Positions 37,121-46,392 of a DNA stretch of 64,000 bases are shown in pieces. Each line of letters starts with the position of its first letter. Within the stretch, counting starts at the first letter, position 1. The notes beneath the pieces are model-generated. The model did not search any database. It was not told where the DNA came from and saw nothing but the letters and a program-made list of their open reading frames with translations. Origin of the DNA: Pedobacter panaciterrae (GTDB lineage Bacteria > Bacteroidota > Bacteroidia > Sphingobacteriales > Sphingobacteriaceae); NCBI RefSeq assembly GCF_013204795.1, contig NZ_JABMKW010000008.1, positions 620,001-684,000 on the forward strand, given 5' to 3'. The translations under genes and the position numbers were made by a program.

Positions 37121-37984
37121 ATGAAAAAGATCTTAATTCCAACAGATTTCTCGGTTCCGGCCGAAAACGCTGCGCGCTACGGCCTGGAACTTGCCAAAGG
37201 CCTCAAAGCAGATGTATTGCTTTGCAATGCGATTAAAGTACCTGCGGACGCACCTATGGCCGCGCAGGTCGCATGGCCTTTAATGGACTATGCCGATTTA
37301 AAAAGGGAAGTTACCGGCGATCTGGATGAAATGGTTAAAATGCTGACCGATTTGTCCTGCTCCCCTGAAGAGGAGCATTGCCCTGACTTGAGCTATGAGG
37401 CAAGTGCAGGAACGGTTTGTGAAGTGGTCTCATCCCTGGTTAAGCACAGAAAAATAGACCTGGTGGTGATGGGGATAGCTGGTGCGGGTGGGCTTACCCA
37501 GTTCCTGCTGGGGAGCAATAGTAAGGAGATGATTGAAAAGGCGGAAAGCCCCGTGTTATTTGTGCCTTTTGAGGCGAGTTTTAAAAAGCTTCGCAAAATC
37601 GCTTTCGCGACGGATTTCGGAGAACAGGATATCGTTTCACTGCAATTTATCGCAGAACTTGCACAGGCATTTGAAGCGCAGATCACCATTGTTCATATTA
37701 CCGATAAGGAGGTGACTCCCGATGGTAAACTGCAAAATAAGATAGATGCCTTCCTGGATCGTGCGGCCTTGACTATAAATTATCCTCATATTAAGTTTGA
37801 ATATGTCTGGAACATAGACATTGACAATGGACTGGAATGGCTTGCCGAACAGGAGCATATGGATATGATCGCCCTATGTCATCGCCGCCATAGCTTGCTT
37901 CAACGAATCTTCAGGGGGAGCCATACACAGAAGTTTTCCAGACATACTAAAATTCCACTGTTGGTATTTTCACAGAAACAGTAA
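37121..37984 (+). CDS. Universal stress protein, two-domain paralogue
   Basis: 287 residues, same layout as its upstream neighbour (MKKILIPTDFSVPAENAARY; RKIAFATDFGEQDI; GIAGAGGLTQFLLGSNSKEM). Second gene of a two-gene operon driven from 36119-36161. Confidence 0.93.
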   Translation: MKKILIPTDFSVPAENAARYGLELAKGLKADVLLCNAIKVPADAPMAAQVAWPLMDYADLKREVTGDLDEMVKMLTDLSCSPEEEHCPDLSYEASAGTVCEVVSSLVKHRKIDLVVMGIAGAGGLTQFLLGSNSKEMIEKAESPVLFVPFEASFKKLRKIAFATDFGEQDIVSLQFIAELAQAFEAQITIVHITDKEVTPDGKLQNKIDAFLDRAALTINYPHIKFEYVWNIDIDNGLEWLAEQEHMDMIALCHRRHSLLQRIFRGSHTQKFSRHTKIPLLVFSQKQ

Positions 37985-38017
37985 TTAACAGGGGGGGCTT
38001 ACCACTGAGTTCATCTG

Positions 38018-38082
38018 TGATCAGCATCAATGCATCAGCTGACGACCGTCATACTTGCTCCAGTCTCAGCTGCTTAAATTTG
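38018..38082 (+). promoter_or_regulatory. Two FNR/CRP-type boxes and a perfect -7 box
   Basis: TGATCAGCATCA (38018-38029) and TGACGACCGTCA (38040-38051) are exactly 22 bases apart; 23 bases after the second comes TAAATTTG (38075-38082), a perfect TAnnTTTG, 19 bases before the ATG of the next gene. This is the cleanest example of the shared promoter design. Confidence 0.8.
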
Positions 38083-38101
38083 ATAACCAAATCATTCAAT
38101 T

Positions 38102-38521
38102 ATGCAGACCGCGGTAAAACTAGCTACACGCTTGAATAATTATCATTCTTCAGCTAACAGCTGGGCTCAAGACCTTGAGTTTTTTAAGGTTGAAGGTGTT
38201 TTCTTCCGCCGTTTACTGGCTGCCTATTTCGTACGCTTGTCTGGAGCCCGATTTACTCAACAACTCAGTGCGTTAGAAACTGAACTCGGGGAAATAGAAA
38301 ATAACCGTTATGAACTGGATAGACTGCTTAGTGAACACCTCAGTCAGATAGAATTGATCTCAGAGGATGCGATCCTGGAAAACCCTCAGGACCTGGAAGC
38401 AATGCACATCCGGCTGGGACGGCTGATAACCGAGTTGACCCATAAATTCCGCCATACCAAAAGAGTACTTTTCGCGCTTGTGGAAGAAGTCGTTAAAGAT
38501 GATGAATTATTTGAATTGTAA
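38102..38521 (+). CDS. Small helical protein of unknown function
   Basis: 139 residues, all-helical, acidic, no signal or Cys. SWAQDLEFFKVEGVFFRRLL (about 20-39) resembles the segment in the 28661-29155 gene. It has the best FNR-type promoter in the window and precedes PEP synthase by 152 bases, so it likely belongs to the same response. Possible coiled-coil adaptor; no function known. Confidence 0.75.
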   Translation: MQTAVKLATRLNNYHSSANSWAQDLEFFKVEGVFFRRLLAAYFVRLSGARFTQQLSALETELGEIENNRYELDRLLSEHLSQIELISEDAILENPQDLEAMHIRLGRLITELTHKFRHTKRVLFALVEEVVKDDELFEL

Positions 38522-38554
38522 TGCTTAACCTTTCATACATTAAATAATAGCCAC

Positions 38555-38653
38555 ATGAGCACATTATTGCTTTTTGATCAGCATGTATTCTCCCTTCACC
38601 TAGCCCTTAGAGATATCTTATTAAGTGTTTACCGGAAAACTACCGGTGAGTAA
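38555..38653 (+). CDS. Possible 32-residue leader/small protein
   Basis: Between the helical-protein gene and ppsA, ATG 38555 opens a 32-codon frame (MSTLLLFDQHVFSLHLALRD, then ILLSVYRKTTGE) ending 20 bases before ppsA. It could be a small protein or leader peptide, or chance; nothing else supports it. Confidence 0.2.
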   Translation: MSTLLLFDQHVFSLHLALRDILLSVYRKTTGE

Positions 38654-38673
38654 ATTCATAATTAAATTCTATC

Positions 38674-41070
38674 ATGATGAACTACATCAAAAAATTTAGT
38701 GAGATCGGCATTAATGATATTGCCGAGGTTGGCGGAAAGAACGCCTCTCTGGGAGAAATGTTCAGTCATTTAACACCAAAAGGTATATTAATACCTAAGG
38801 GGTTTGCCGTTACTGCTGCTGCCTATAAATATTTTGTCAGCTGCAATGGTTTTGAACTCCCACTTGCTGCGCTGATGAAAGAACTGGACAGACAGGGGTA
38901 TACCAACCTGGCAGAAATTGGAAAGCAGGCCAGGAACCTGTTGATGTCCGGCAGAATGACCAATGACCTTGGAATGTCGATAATCGGAGCTTACGATGCG
39001 ATGTTTGATGATGGTGTACAGGAGGTTGCCGTGCGCAGCAGCGCGACGGCAGAAGACTTACCTGAGGCGAGCTTTGCAGGTCTTCATGAGTCCTATTTAA
39101 ACGTTCGCGGAAGCTATGCCCTGTTATATGCGGTCAAGCAATGTTTTGCATCTTTATACACCGACAGGGCAATAAAATACAGGGAGGATAAAGGCTTTGA
39201 TCATCATAAAGTATTTCTTTCTGTTGGGATACAGGAGATGATCCGCTCAGATATTGGGTGTTCAGGTGTTGGTTTCACTTTGGAGCCGGAATCCGGATTT
39301 AAAGAGGTGGTACATATTGCAGGCGTTTGGGGTCTGGGTGAAAATATCGTTCAGGGAACAGTTACACCTGATGAGTTCCTGGTTTTTAAACCTACCCTTG
39401 AGCAGGGTTTTAAGGCAATTATTCAAAAAAACATGGGCAGTAAGAACCAGATGATGGTTTACGCGGATCAGGAGGATGAAGTAAATGCAACGATCAATAA
39501 GCTGACTCCCCTGGAGCTGCAAAATAAGTTTGTCCTGGAGGATCAGGAAATCGAAAAGTTAGCGAAATGGGCCATCATTATTGAAAGACATTATCAGAAG
39601 GCTATGGATTTTGAATGGGCAAAAGATGGTATCGGCCAGCAACTTTACATCATTCAGGCACGCCCGGAGACCGTACATTCACAGAAAAAGAGACTGCAGC
39701 TGACCTCTTACCATTTAGCTCAAAAGGGGATCCTTGTGTGCACCGGAGAGGCAATTGGTAGCCGTATTGTGTCCGGCCCGGCGAGAATTCTGAGTTCTCC
39801 CCTGCAGGCGGCAAAACTTAATCCGGGAGATATTTTAGTGACAGATACCACTAGTCCTGACTGGGATCCGATCCTGAAGAAAGTAGCAGGAATGGTAACC
39901 AACAGGGGCGGAAGGACCAGTCATGCGGCAATTATTGCTAGGGAGTTGGGAGCAGCTGCAATAGTGGGCGCTACAAATGCCACTACTACGATTACTGACG
40001 GGGAGATTATTACCCTGAATTGTGCTGATGGCAAGACAGGATTTGTTTATCAGGGTAAAGCAGAATGGACCGAATCTGTAACTGACCTTGAGGATATCCG
40101 AATTCCGCAAACACCAAAGGTACAGTTGATTGTCGCAGATCCGGAACGGGCGTTCGAGCTGTCTTTTTACCCCAATGATGGTGTGGGTTTGCTTAGAATG
40201 GAGTTTATCATCAGCAATCTGATAAAGATTCATCCGATGGCCCTTGTGCATCCTGAAAAGATAAGCAATGAAAAGGATAGGGCAGATATGGAACTGATTA
40301 CGCTGCAGCACCCTGATAAAAAAGCATTTTTTGTGGATAAGCTTTCCAAAGGAGTGGCCACAATTGCCGCTGCTTTTTTTCCGAAGGAAGTCATTGTGAG
40401 GATGAGTGACTTTAAGTCCAATGAGTACGCAGGTCTTATTGCCGGCCAGGACTTTGAACCGGTTGAAGAGAATCCGATGATTGGCTTCCGCGGTGCTTCC
40501 AGGTATTACCATGAGCGTTACCGTGAAGGATTTCAACTGGAATGTGAAGCCATGCGGATGGTACGAAATGAAATGGGTTTTACCAATGTGAAATTAATGA
40601 TTCCTTTTTGCCGTACTGTGGAAGAAGGGAGGAAAGTGATCGACCTGATGAAAGAATTTGGCCTGATACAAGGAGACCATGGTCTTGAAGTCTTTGTAAT
40701 GGCAGAGATACCGGCCAATGTGCTGATGGCCGAGGAATTTGCTGCAATATTTGATGGTTTCTCCATTGGGTCAAATGATTTAACCCAATTGACTTTAGGG
40801 ATTGATAGGGATTCTGCTCTGGTAGCTGACCTGTTCGATGAACAAAATGCTGCAGTTCAGTTGCTAATTGCCCAGATGATTAACCAGGGTAAAATATGCG
40901 GCAGGAAAGTAGGAATTTGTGGTCAGGCGCCCAGTGATTCTGCGTCTTTTGCGCGTTTGCTGGTCAGACATGGTATTGACAGCATTTCGTTTAATGCCGA
41001 TGCACTCATCGCCGGGATAGCCAATATAAATGGAGTATTTTCCCCGCAGCTCAGTCCTTCACCTTCATGA
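38674..41070 (+). CDS. ppsA: Phosphoenolpyruvate synthase
   Basis: 798 residues, normal for PEP synthase. The N-terminal ATP-grasp part has VGGKNASLGEM and RSSATAEDLPEASFAG; the phosphohistidine domain has H417 in GGRTSHAAIIARELG; the C-terminal PEP/pyruvate barrel has IGSNDLTQLTLGIDRDS and the catalytic Cys in VGICGQAPSD near 750. It makes PEP from pyruvate and ATP (gluconeogenic). It is shorter than pyruvate phosphate dikinase and lacks its extra N-terminal part. It may share the 38018-38082 promoter. Confidence 0.95.
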   Translation: MMNYIKKFSEIGINDIAEVGGKNASLGEMFSHLTPKGILIPKGFAVTAAAYKYFVSCNGFELPLAALMKELDRQGYTNLAEIGKQARNLLMSGRMTNDLGMSIIGAYDAMFDDGVQEVAVRSSATAEDLPEASFAGLHESYLNVRGSYALLYAVKQCFASLYTDRAIKYREDKGFDHHKVFLSVGIQEMIRSDIGCSGVGFTLEPESGFKEVVHIAGVWGLGENIVQGTVTPDEFLVFKPTLEQGFKAIIQKNMGSKNQMMVYADQEDEVNATINKLTPLELQNKFVLEDQEIEKLAKWAIIIERHYQKAMDFEWAKDGIGQQLYIIQARPETVHSQKKRLQLTSYHLAQKGILVCTGEAIGSRIVSGPARILSSPLQAAKLNPGDILVTDTTSPDWDPILKKVAGMVTNRGGRTSHAAIIARELGAAAIVGATNATTTITDGEIITLNCADGKTGFVYQGKAEWTESVTDLEDIRIPQTPKVQLIVADPERAFELSFYPNDGVGLLRMEFIISNLIKIHPMALVHPEKISNEKDRADMELITLQHPDKKAFFVDKLSKGVATIAAAFFPKEVIVRMSDFKSNEYAGLIAGQDFEPVEENPMIGFRGASRYYHERYREGFQLECEAMRMVRNEMGFTNVKLMIPFCRTVEEGRKVIDLMKEFGLIQGDHGLEVFVMAEIPANVLMAEEFAAIFDGFSIGSNDLTQLTLGIDRDSALVADLFDEQNAAVQLLIAQMINQGKICGRKVGICGQAPSDSASFARLLVRHGIDSISFNADALIAGIANINGVFSPQLSPSPS

Positions 41071-41170
41071 TGCCCAGGTAGGTGGGTTCTGCATGTTCAT
41101 TTGCCGATCGGCTGAGTCCGGCTGACAGACGAGGATTTCTAGCTGATTTGCAAGTGCCGGTTCAACATAT

Positions 41171-42127
41171 TTAAGACACGCCAGCCTTGCAGCCGGCATC
41201 CCTGATCATGCAATATAGACGTTCTACGTCTGTCAAATGACATAGTTCAGTTCCAGGGTTTAATGTAGCAGCCGTCCCGCAGGCGACACCGTATTGCGCG
41301 GATTCAACCATGTTTTTCTGTTTATAAAGTCCCATGATGACTCCCGCCAGCATACTGTCACCAGCACCAACGGTGCTTTGCACCTTAACTTGCGGAGGAA
41401 AAATTCTAACTTTGGTATCACCGGTGACCAGCATTGCGCCATCGGGGCCAAGGGAGGTAATGATCACTTCACATTTATATTTGCCGATAAGTGTTTTAGA
41501 TGCCTGTTCCACCTGCGTTATACTAAGTGTTTCTTCGTTTACCAATGAGGCCAGTTCCTTCAGATTTGGCTTGATCAGAAAAACACCGGCCTGCAGTGCA
41601 TACCTGAGTGCCTGACCGGAAGTGTCGACAATAAGTTTTGCTTTTTTTGCCCTGGTGATTTCAGCGAGTTTGCCGAAGATGGTTGCCGGAACGCCGGCAG
41701 GGAGGCTTCCACTGACAATCAGGTACTGGAAGTCTGCTGATTGCTCAATTGCTTTCAGGCAACGATTGCATTCGGCCGCGCTGACCATGGCTCCGGGCAT
41801 CCCAAAACGGTATTGCTTTTGGGTGCTTTCTTCTTTGATCACCAGATTTTCCCTCGTCAGGCTGATCGTTTGGATAGGAACGGTTGTTATGTTTTCCTTG
41901 CACAGCATCTGGGTGAAAAATCTCCCGGGATAACCGCCTGCCAAATAGATGGCTGTTGCATTTCCGCCAAGTCTTTTGATTGCTCTGGCAACATTTATTC
42001 CACCTCCCCCTGGCTCATAAACGGGAGTAGAACAGCTCAATTTCTTTTCCGGAATCAATGTGGCTACCGATGCGCTCTTATCAATGGCAGGAGAGAAGGT
42101 CAGGGTGATGATCTTATTATCAGGCAT
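41171..42127 (-). CDS. PfkB-family hexose-phosphate kinase (1-phosphofructokinase type)
   Basis: 318 residues. The PfkB signatures are visible: GGGGINVARAI (40-50) and STVGAGDSMLAGVIMG with catalytic D257. This subgroup phosphorylates fructose 1-phosphate, fructose 6-phosphate or tagatose 6-phosphate; the exact substrate is open. The start overlaps the sigma-factor stop by 8 bases, so the two form one translationally coupled unit. Confidence 0.9.
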   Translation of the reverse strand: MPDNKIITLTFSPAIDKSASVATLIPEKKLSCSTPVYEPGGGGINVARAIKRLGGNATAIYLAGGYPGRFFTQMLCKENITTVPIQTISLTRENLVIKEESTQKQYRFGMPGAMVSAAECNRCLKAIEQSADFQYLIVSGSLPAGVPATIFGKLAEITRAKKAKLIVDTSGQALRYALQAGVFLIKPNLKELASLVNEETLSITQVEQASKTLIGKYKCEVIITSLGPDGAMLVTGDTKVRIFPPQVKVQSTVGAGDSMLAGVIMGLYKQKNMVESAQYGVACGTAATLNPGTELCHLTDVERLYCMIRDAGCKAGVS

Positions 42128-42647
42128 AATTGTAATCGCTTAGTAATTGCTTTAGCTGGATCCGTCCCAGATGAATTCTTGTTTTTACGGTTCCTATCGG
42201 AACTCCTGTCTGACTGGCAATTTCACAATACTTGTAGCCAAGGCTGAAGAGCTTAATTGGAAGATAGAGTTTTTGCGAAAGTTTTTTCATCGCCTGACTA
42301 ATGTCCTGCTGGATGAATCTACTCTCACCCATATTTTGGGAGGACGCCCGATGGAGAGCAGATGCGCTGATCTCTTCAATAAAATTGAATGTTGCCTGTT
42401 TCAGGAGGTTTTTTTTGTAGTTGTTACGATAGGTATTTCTCATGATTACAAATAGCCATGCCTTCAGACTGGTCCCGTTCTGAAATTGCTGATAATATCG
42501 CAGGGCTTTAATCAAAGTATCCTGAACCAGATCGTTGATGGTTTGGTGGTCTGAAGTAAACTGCCGGGCAAATTTCCGTAGTGAAGAAATTTCTTTAGTC
42601 AGTTGCCCGCTGAATGCTGAACTGCTTTGAATGGCTATTGGCTGCAT
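42120..42647 (-). CDS. ECF-type RNA polymerase sigma factor
   Basis: About 175 residues from ATG 42647 (MQPIAIQSSSAFSG); an upstream in-frame ATG at 42716 would run into the promoter region. Region 2 (LRKFARQFTSDHQTINDLVQ, AWLFVIMRNTYRNNY) and region 4 (LGYKYCEIASQTGVPIGTVK) are clear. No anti-sigma factor is adjacent; pfkB follows with an overlap. Confidence 0.92.
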   Translation of the reverse strand: MQPIAIQSSSAFSGQLTKEISSLRKFARQFTSDHQTINDLVQDTLIKALRYYQQFQNGTSLKAWLFVIMRNTYRNNYKKNLLKQATFNFIEEISASALHRASSQNMGESRFIQQDISQAMKKLSQKLYLPIKLFSLGYKYCEIASQTGVPIGTVKTRIHLGRIQLKQLLSDYNYA

Positions 42648-42670
42648 GGTATGATTGGGTTTAATGAATG

Positions 42671-42788
42671 TAAATTTCAGGTTCCGGAATTTTATATCCC
42701 ATGAGTTGACGCACATTAAATCGTGATTTAAATCATCCGATCAGGTGCCCGCAGTCATGGGTGTTGAAAAAAAATCAACCCATCTTTA
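42671..42788. promoter_or_regulatory. Divergent FNR/CRP-type control region, three phased boxes
   Basis: A perfect TGATTTAAATCA (42724-42735) is flanked at exactly 22 bases on each side by one-mismatch boxes (42702-42713 and 42746-42757). Each flanking box stands 23 bases from a -7-like box: GAAATTTA (42671-42678, minus) for the sigma factor and CATCTTTA (42781-42788, plus) for the beta-CASP gene. Confidence 0.6.
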
Positions 42789-42803
42789 CCTTGTCTAATT
42801 GAT

Positions 42804-44228
42804 ATGGTCATGAATGAAATAATCCTTCAATCGCTTGGGGCTGCCCAGACAGTCACCGGCTCAAAACATTTACTGAAAACTCCAGAGCTGACAATACTTG
42901 TAGATTGCGGACTGTTCCAGGGTGTCAAATCATTACGTGAACAAAACTGGACTGCCTTGGGTATCGAAGCCTGGGAAATTGATCTGATCATTCTGACCCA
43001 CGCGCACCTTGATCATTGCGGATATATCCCACTGCTGGTAAGACAGGGCTTTAAGGGAGAAATTTATATGACAGCGCCTACCAGCGAGCTGACACAGCTC
43101 ATTCTCCTTGATAGTGCCAAAATACAGCAGGAGGATGCAGAAAATGCCAATAAGCACCATTATACAAAACATCATCCGGCCAAACCGCTTTATACGGTTG
43201 AAGATGCAAAAGCATCATTCAGATTTTTTACGGTTCGGGATCCCAATATTTTTGTCCGTTTAAGCGACCACATCCATTTTCAGTTTAAAACCTGCGGTCA
43301 TATTCTGGGTGCCTGTTCGGTCGAATTGAACTGCTTTGGAAAGAAAATCATCTTTTCGGGTGATATCGGACGCCCGCAAAGCGCGATCCTCAATCCACCG
43401 GATTATTTTACCGAGGCAGACTATATTGTTATGGAATCCACATACGGAGACCGGCTTCACGGAACGAATGACCCTTGCCAGGAGCTCGCGGCAATAATCA
43501 ACGATACCATTGCCCGCAAAGGCAATGTGCTGATCCCAAGTTTTGCAGTCGGCCGGGCACAGGAACTGATCTACCTGTTGAATAGTTTAAAGAAACAGGG
43601 AAAAATTCCTTTAAACCTGCCCATAATCATGGATAGCCCGATGGCTGCAGCTGCCACAGGTATTTCATTAACTTATGCAGAGGATTACATGAAGATTGGC
43701 AGAGCAGAATTTCAACAGATGAACAACCACATCACCATCAATCAGGATTACAGCAATACTGTAGGCTTCATTAAGGATAAAAGCAGTAAAATAGTGATTG
43801 CTGCCAGTGGCATGTTAACCGGTGGAAGAGTCCTGCAATATCTGGAACATTACCTTGAAGACAACAGAAATACCATTCTGATCATTGGTTTTCAGGCCGA
43901 AGGAACACGCGGGCGTGCTTTGTTGAACCATACGCATGAAGTTAAAATTCATGGAAAGTATTATCCTGTTAAGGCCAGGGTGCAGGAGCTGGAGGGATTA
44001 TCCGCGCACGCAGATCAATCCGAACTGATGGCCTGGATCAGAAAATTCAAAAAAGCACCTGCACAGATTATGCTGGTTCATGGGGAGCCTTGTGCTCAGG
44101 AAGCCTTGAGGGTTAAAATCCAGACCGAACTGAGTATTCCGGTGAAAGTTATGACCCCGAATGAAGATGTATTGCTATTTAGCTGTGACCATTTTGTGGT
44201 TACAGCTGCCCATGATTCCAAAAATTAA
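42804..44228 (+). CDS. Metallo-beta-lactamase/beta-CASP RNase-like protein
   Basis: 474 residues. Metal motifs HAHLDHCG (about 66-73) and GHILGACS, the beta-CASP part with SFAVGRAQELIYLL, and the C-terminal LSAHADQSELMAW with the RNA-specificity loop. This is the CPSF73/Ysh1-like group found in bacteria, often called RNA-processing exonuclease. Divergent from the sigma factor and sharing its control region. Confidence 0.92.
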   Translation: MVMNEIILQSLGAAQTVTGSKHLLKTPELTILVDCGLFQGVKSLREQNWTALGIEAWEIDLIILTHAHLDHCGYIPLLVRQGFKGEIYMTAPTSELTQLILLDSAKIQQEDAENANKHHYTKHHPAKPLYTVEDAKASFRFFTVRDPNIFVRLSDHIHFQFKTCGHILGACSVELNCFGKKIIFSGDIGRPQSAILNPPDYFTEADYIVMESTYGDRLHGTNDPCQELAAIINDTIARKGNVLIPSFAVGRAQELIYLLNSLKKQGKIPLNLPIIMDSPMAAAATGISLTYAEDYMKIGRAEFQQMNNHITINQDYSNTVGFIKDKSSKIVIAASGMLTGGRVLQYLEHYLEDNRNTILIIGFQAEGTRGRALLNHTHEVKIHGKYYPVKARVQELEGLSAHADQSELMAWIRKFKKAPAQIMLVHGEPCAQEALRVKIQTELSIPVKVMTPNEDVLLFSCDHFVVTAAHDSKN

Positions 44229-44301
44229 AGATTTACGCATCGCTCAAGGAGTATTTGCCGATATCTTATTGGAATTAACTGGGGTCGTTTTTTGCAATTC
44301 C

Positions 44302-45372
44302 TCAGGCGATATCAATCTGTTTTTCCAGGTAGACATCCTGTATGGCATTCAGCAGTTCAACACCTTCCGGGAATGGTCTTTGAAAGGCTTTTCTGCCAGC
44401 AATAACCCCGGTTCCGCCTGCCCGCTTGTTGATCACTGCGGTTCGAAGTGCGTCTTTGAAATCGTCTTTGCCATTTGAGGGGCCTCCAGAGTTGATCAAT
44501 CCGATTCGTCCTGAGTAACAATTCAAAACCTGATAGCGGCAAAGATCAATTGGGTGGGCTGTACACAGCTGGCTGTACATTTCTTTGGTATATTTACCGA
44601 AAGTCTTACCATAACGGTTAAGGGCTTCATAGCCCCCGTTGTTTTCAGGCAGCTTCTGTTTGATCAGATCAGCCTGCAGGCTGACCCCAAGATAGTTGGC
44701 CTGTCCGGTCAGATCAGCCGAAGTATGGTAATCCACCTCATCCTCCACGAAGTTCTCGTTTCGCAAGTAACACCATAATATGGTTGCCATACCCAGTTCA
44801 TGAGCCTGCTCAAAAGCATTGGACACTGCGATAAGCTGCCGGGAAAACTCTTTGGATCCAAAATAGATGGTGGCTCCGATGCCAACAGCCCCGGTATTCC
44901 ATGCGTTTTTTACGGAGGCATACATGATCTGGTCATGCTTATTGGGACAGCTCAGCAATTCGTTGTGATTGATCTTTGCGATCATCGGGATTTTGTGGGC
45001 GTATTTCCTTCCTATAATGGCAAGGTTACCCACGGTAGTTGCCACTGCATTGCAGCCACCTTCAATGGCCAGCCTGACAATGTTTTCCGGATCAAAATAC
45101 ATCCGGTTTGCACTGAATGAGGCGCCAGCACTGTGCTCTATACCCTGATCTACCGGTAATATGGACAGGTACCCTGTGCCGGAAAGCCTCCCTGAATTAT
45201 AAATGGTTTCAAGACTTCGTAGTGTCTGATTGCTCCTTGCCGAGGCGAGAAGAATCCGATCTATATAATCTGGCCCGGGAAGATTTAGGGTTTGCTTAGT
45301 AACGGCTTGGCACTGGTAAGTAAAAAGATTTTCATCGGTTCCAACCAGATCAGTGATTTGACGGTAATTCAT
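44302..45372 (-). CDS. Class I fructose-bisphosphate aldolase, archaeal (DhnA) type
   Basis: 356 residues. PVDQGIEH (73-80), GCNAVATTVGNL and MIAKINHNELL fit the DhnA/FbaB fold in which a lysine makes the Schiff base, unlike the zinc-dependent class II enzymes. It makes or splits fructose 1,6-bisphosphate. It lies 18 bases after a stress-protein gene whose promoter has an FNR-type box, so it joins PEP synthase and PfkB in the regulon. Confidence 0.93.
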   Translation of the reverse strand: MNYRQITDLVGTDENLFTYQCQAVTKQTLNLPGPDYIDRILLASARSNQTLRSLETIYNSGRLSGTGYLSILPVDQGIEHSAGASFSANRMYFDPENIVRLAIEGGCNAVATTVGNLAIIGRKYAHKIPMIAKINHNELLSCPNKHDQIMYASVKNAWNTGAVGIGATIYFGSKEFSRQLIAVSNAFEQAHELGMATILWCYLRNENFVEDEVDYHTSADLTGQANYLGVSLQADLIKQKLPENNGGYEALNRYGKTFGKYTKEMYSQLCTAHPIDLCRYQVLNCYSGRIGLINSGGPSNGKDDFKDALRTAVINKRAGGTGVIAGRKAFQRPFPEGVELLNAIQDVYLEKQIDIA

Positions 45373-45390
45373 GGCGGTATAGTTTGTGAT

Positions 45391-46248
45391 TCATTTGATT
45401 TTTGAAGGCAGCACCATTAAAGGTAAAACCAATTTTTTAGCTAACTTTTGCGTTTGACTACCGGTTAGAATTTCATTAATGAAATTGCGGTCCCGGTGCA
45501 CAATACTCAGCAGTCCGTTTTTGCCATTTTTCCTGCAAAGCTTTTCTAAACCTTTTACAATCGAATGGTCGACCACCGATTGGAAGGAGATCTTGGGATA
45601 ATGACATTCTTTTACAAGTGCAGTGCGGAACTGTTCCTTTTTAAGATCTTTTTCCAGACATGGGCTTTCGTTACGAACATTCATCAGAATGATTTCCGCC
45701 TGCAAACTCGCCGCAAATTCTGCCAGTCGGTTAAGTGCAGGAATTTCCGCAATATTTAAATCGGTGGCAAAGGCGATCCATTTGATCTTACCTACATTTT
45801 CTTCGGGTGATACCAATAACAGCGGTACTGAGCCAGCATCCACCATGTATCTGGTGTGATTGCCTAGCAACAAGTGCCTCAGGCCGCTGCTGGCATGGGT
45901 TCCCATGATGATCAGGTCTATCTGTCTTTTCGAGATCACATCGTCAATCTCTTCGGTAAGCACACCTGTTTGACACAAGTAACTGACAGGAGGATGAAAT
46001 CCTTTACTATGATCCTGGTGCTCCAGTTGCTTTTTTAATCTTTTGAGCCCCTCAATGCTTTCTTCTTCAATCCGGCTGTATTGTTCGATAGGAAGTAGTA
46101 TAGATTCGTACTGAGGGATTTCGGCAGGTACGTTAACCACATTGCAAAGGATCACTTCAGCTTCCAGCATTTTTGCAAAGTCATATCCAAATGCTACCGC
46201 ATGGTTGGCCGTAGCGGAAAAATCAGTCAGCAATAATAATGTTTTCAT
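45391..46248 (-). CDS. Universal stress protein, two-domain
   Basis: 285 residues from ATG 46248 (MKTLLLLTDFSATANHAVAF). The longer frame to 46332 is rejected because a FNR-type box and -7 box (46286-46328) lie in it. GTHASSGLRHLLLGNHTRYM (about 122-141) carries the nucleotide loop. Co-transcribed with the aldolase. Confidence 0.92.
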   Translation of the reverse strand: MKTLLLLTDFSATANHAVAFGYDFAKMLEAEVILCNVVNVPAEIPQYESILLPIEQYSRIEEESIEGLKRLKKQLEHQDHSKGFHPPVSYLCQTGVLTEEIDDVISKRQIDLIIMGTHASSGLRHLLLGNHTRYMVDAGSVPLLLVSPEENVGKIKWIAFATDLNIAEIPALNRLAEFAASLQAEIILMNVRNESPCLEKDLKKEQFRTALVKECHYPKISFQSVVDHSIVKGLEKLCRKNGKNGLLSIVHRDRNFINEILTGSQTQKLAKKLVLPLMVLPSKIK

Positions 46249-46285
46249 AATCGGTATATTGATAAGCAAAGACAATTCTGTTAAG

Positions 46286-46350
46286 CAAATTTCAGGGAAA
46301 AGGAACACCCGGGAGGTGATCATGGTCATCAAGCAGGATGATATTAAACA
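46286..46350 (-). promoter_or_regulatory. FNR/CRP-type box and -7 box for stress protein and aldolase
   Basis: TGATCATGGTCA (46317-46328), 23 bases, then GAAATTTG (46286-46293, minus), 37 bases before the ATG. A one-mismatch box TGATATTAAACA lies exactly 22 bases upstream (46339-46350). Confidence 0.7.
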
Positions 46351-46392
46351 TGATATTTTTGCTCTTTGTTAATGTTGTCAGTAATCACTTGC

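Noticed and set aside
38575..38586. TGATCAGCATGT before ppsA as another FNR-type box
   Set aside because: The right half is TGT and no nAnnTTTR box stands 23 bases downstream.
39835..40536. 233-codon frame opposite to ppsA
   Set aside because: It is fully antisense to conserved PEP synthase coding sequence and has no family match.
45391..46332. Longer start (46332) for the stress protein
   Set aside because: The added residues do not match the family and the region holds the FNR-type box and -7 box.
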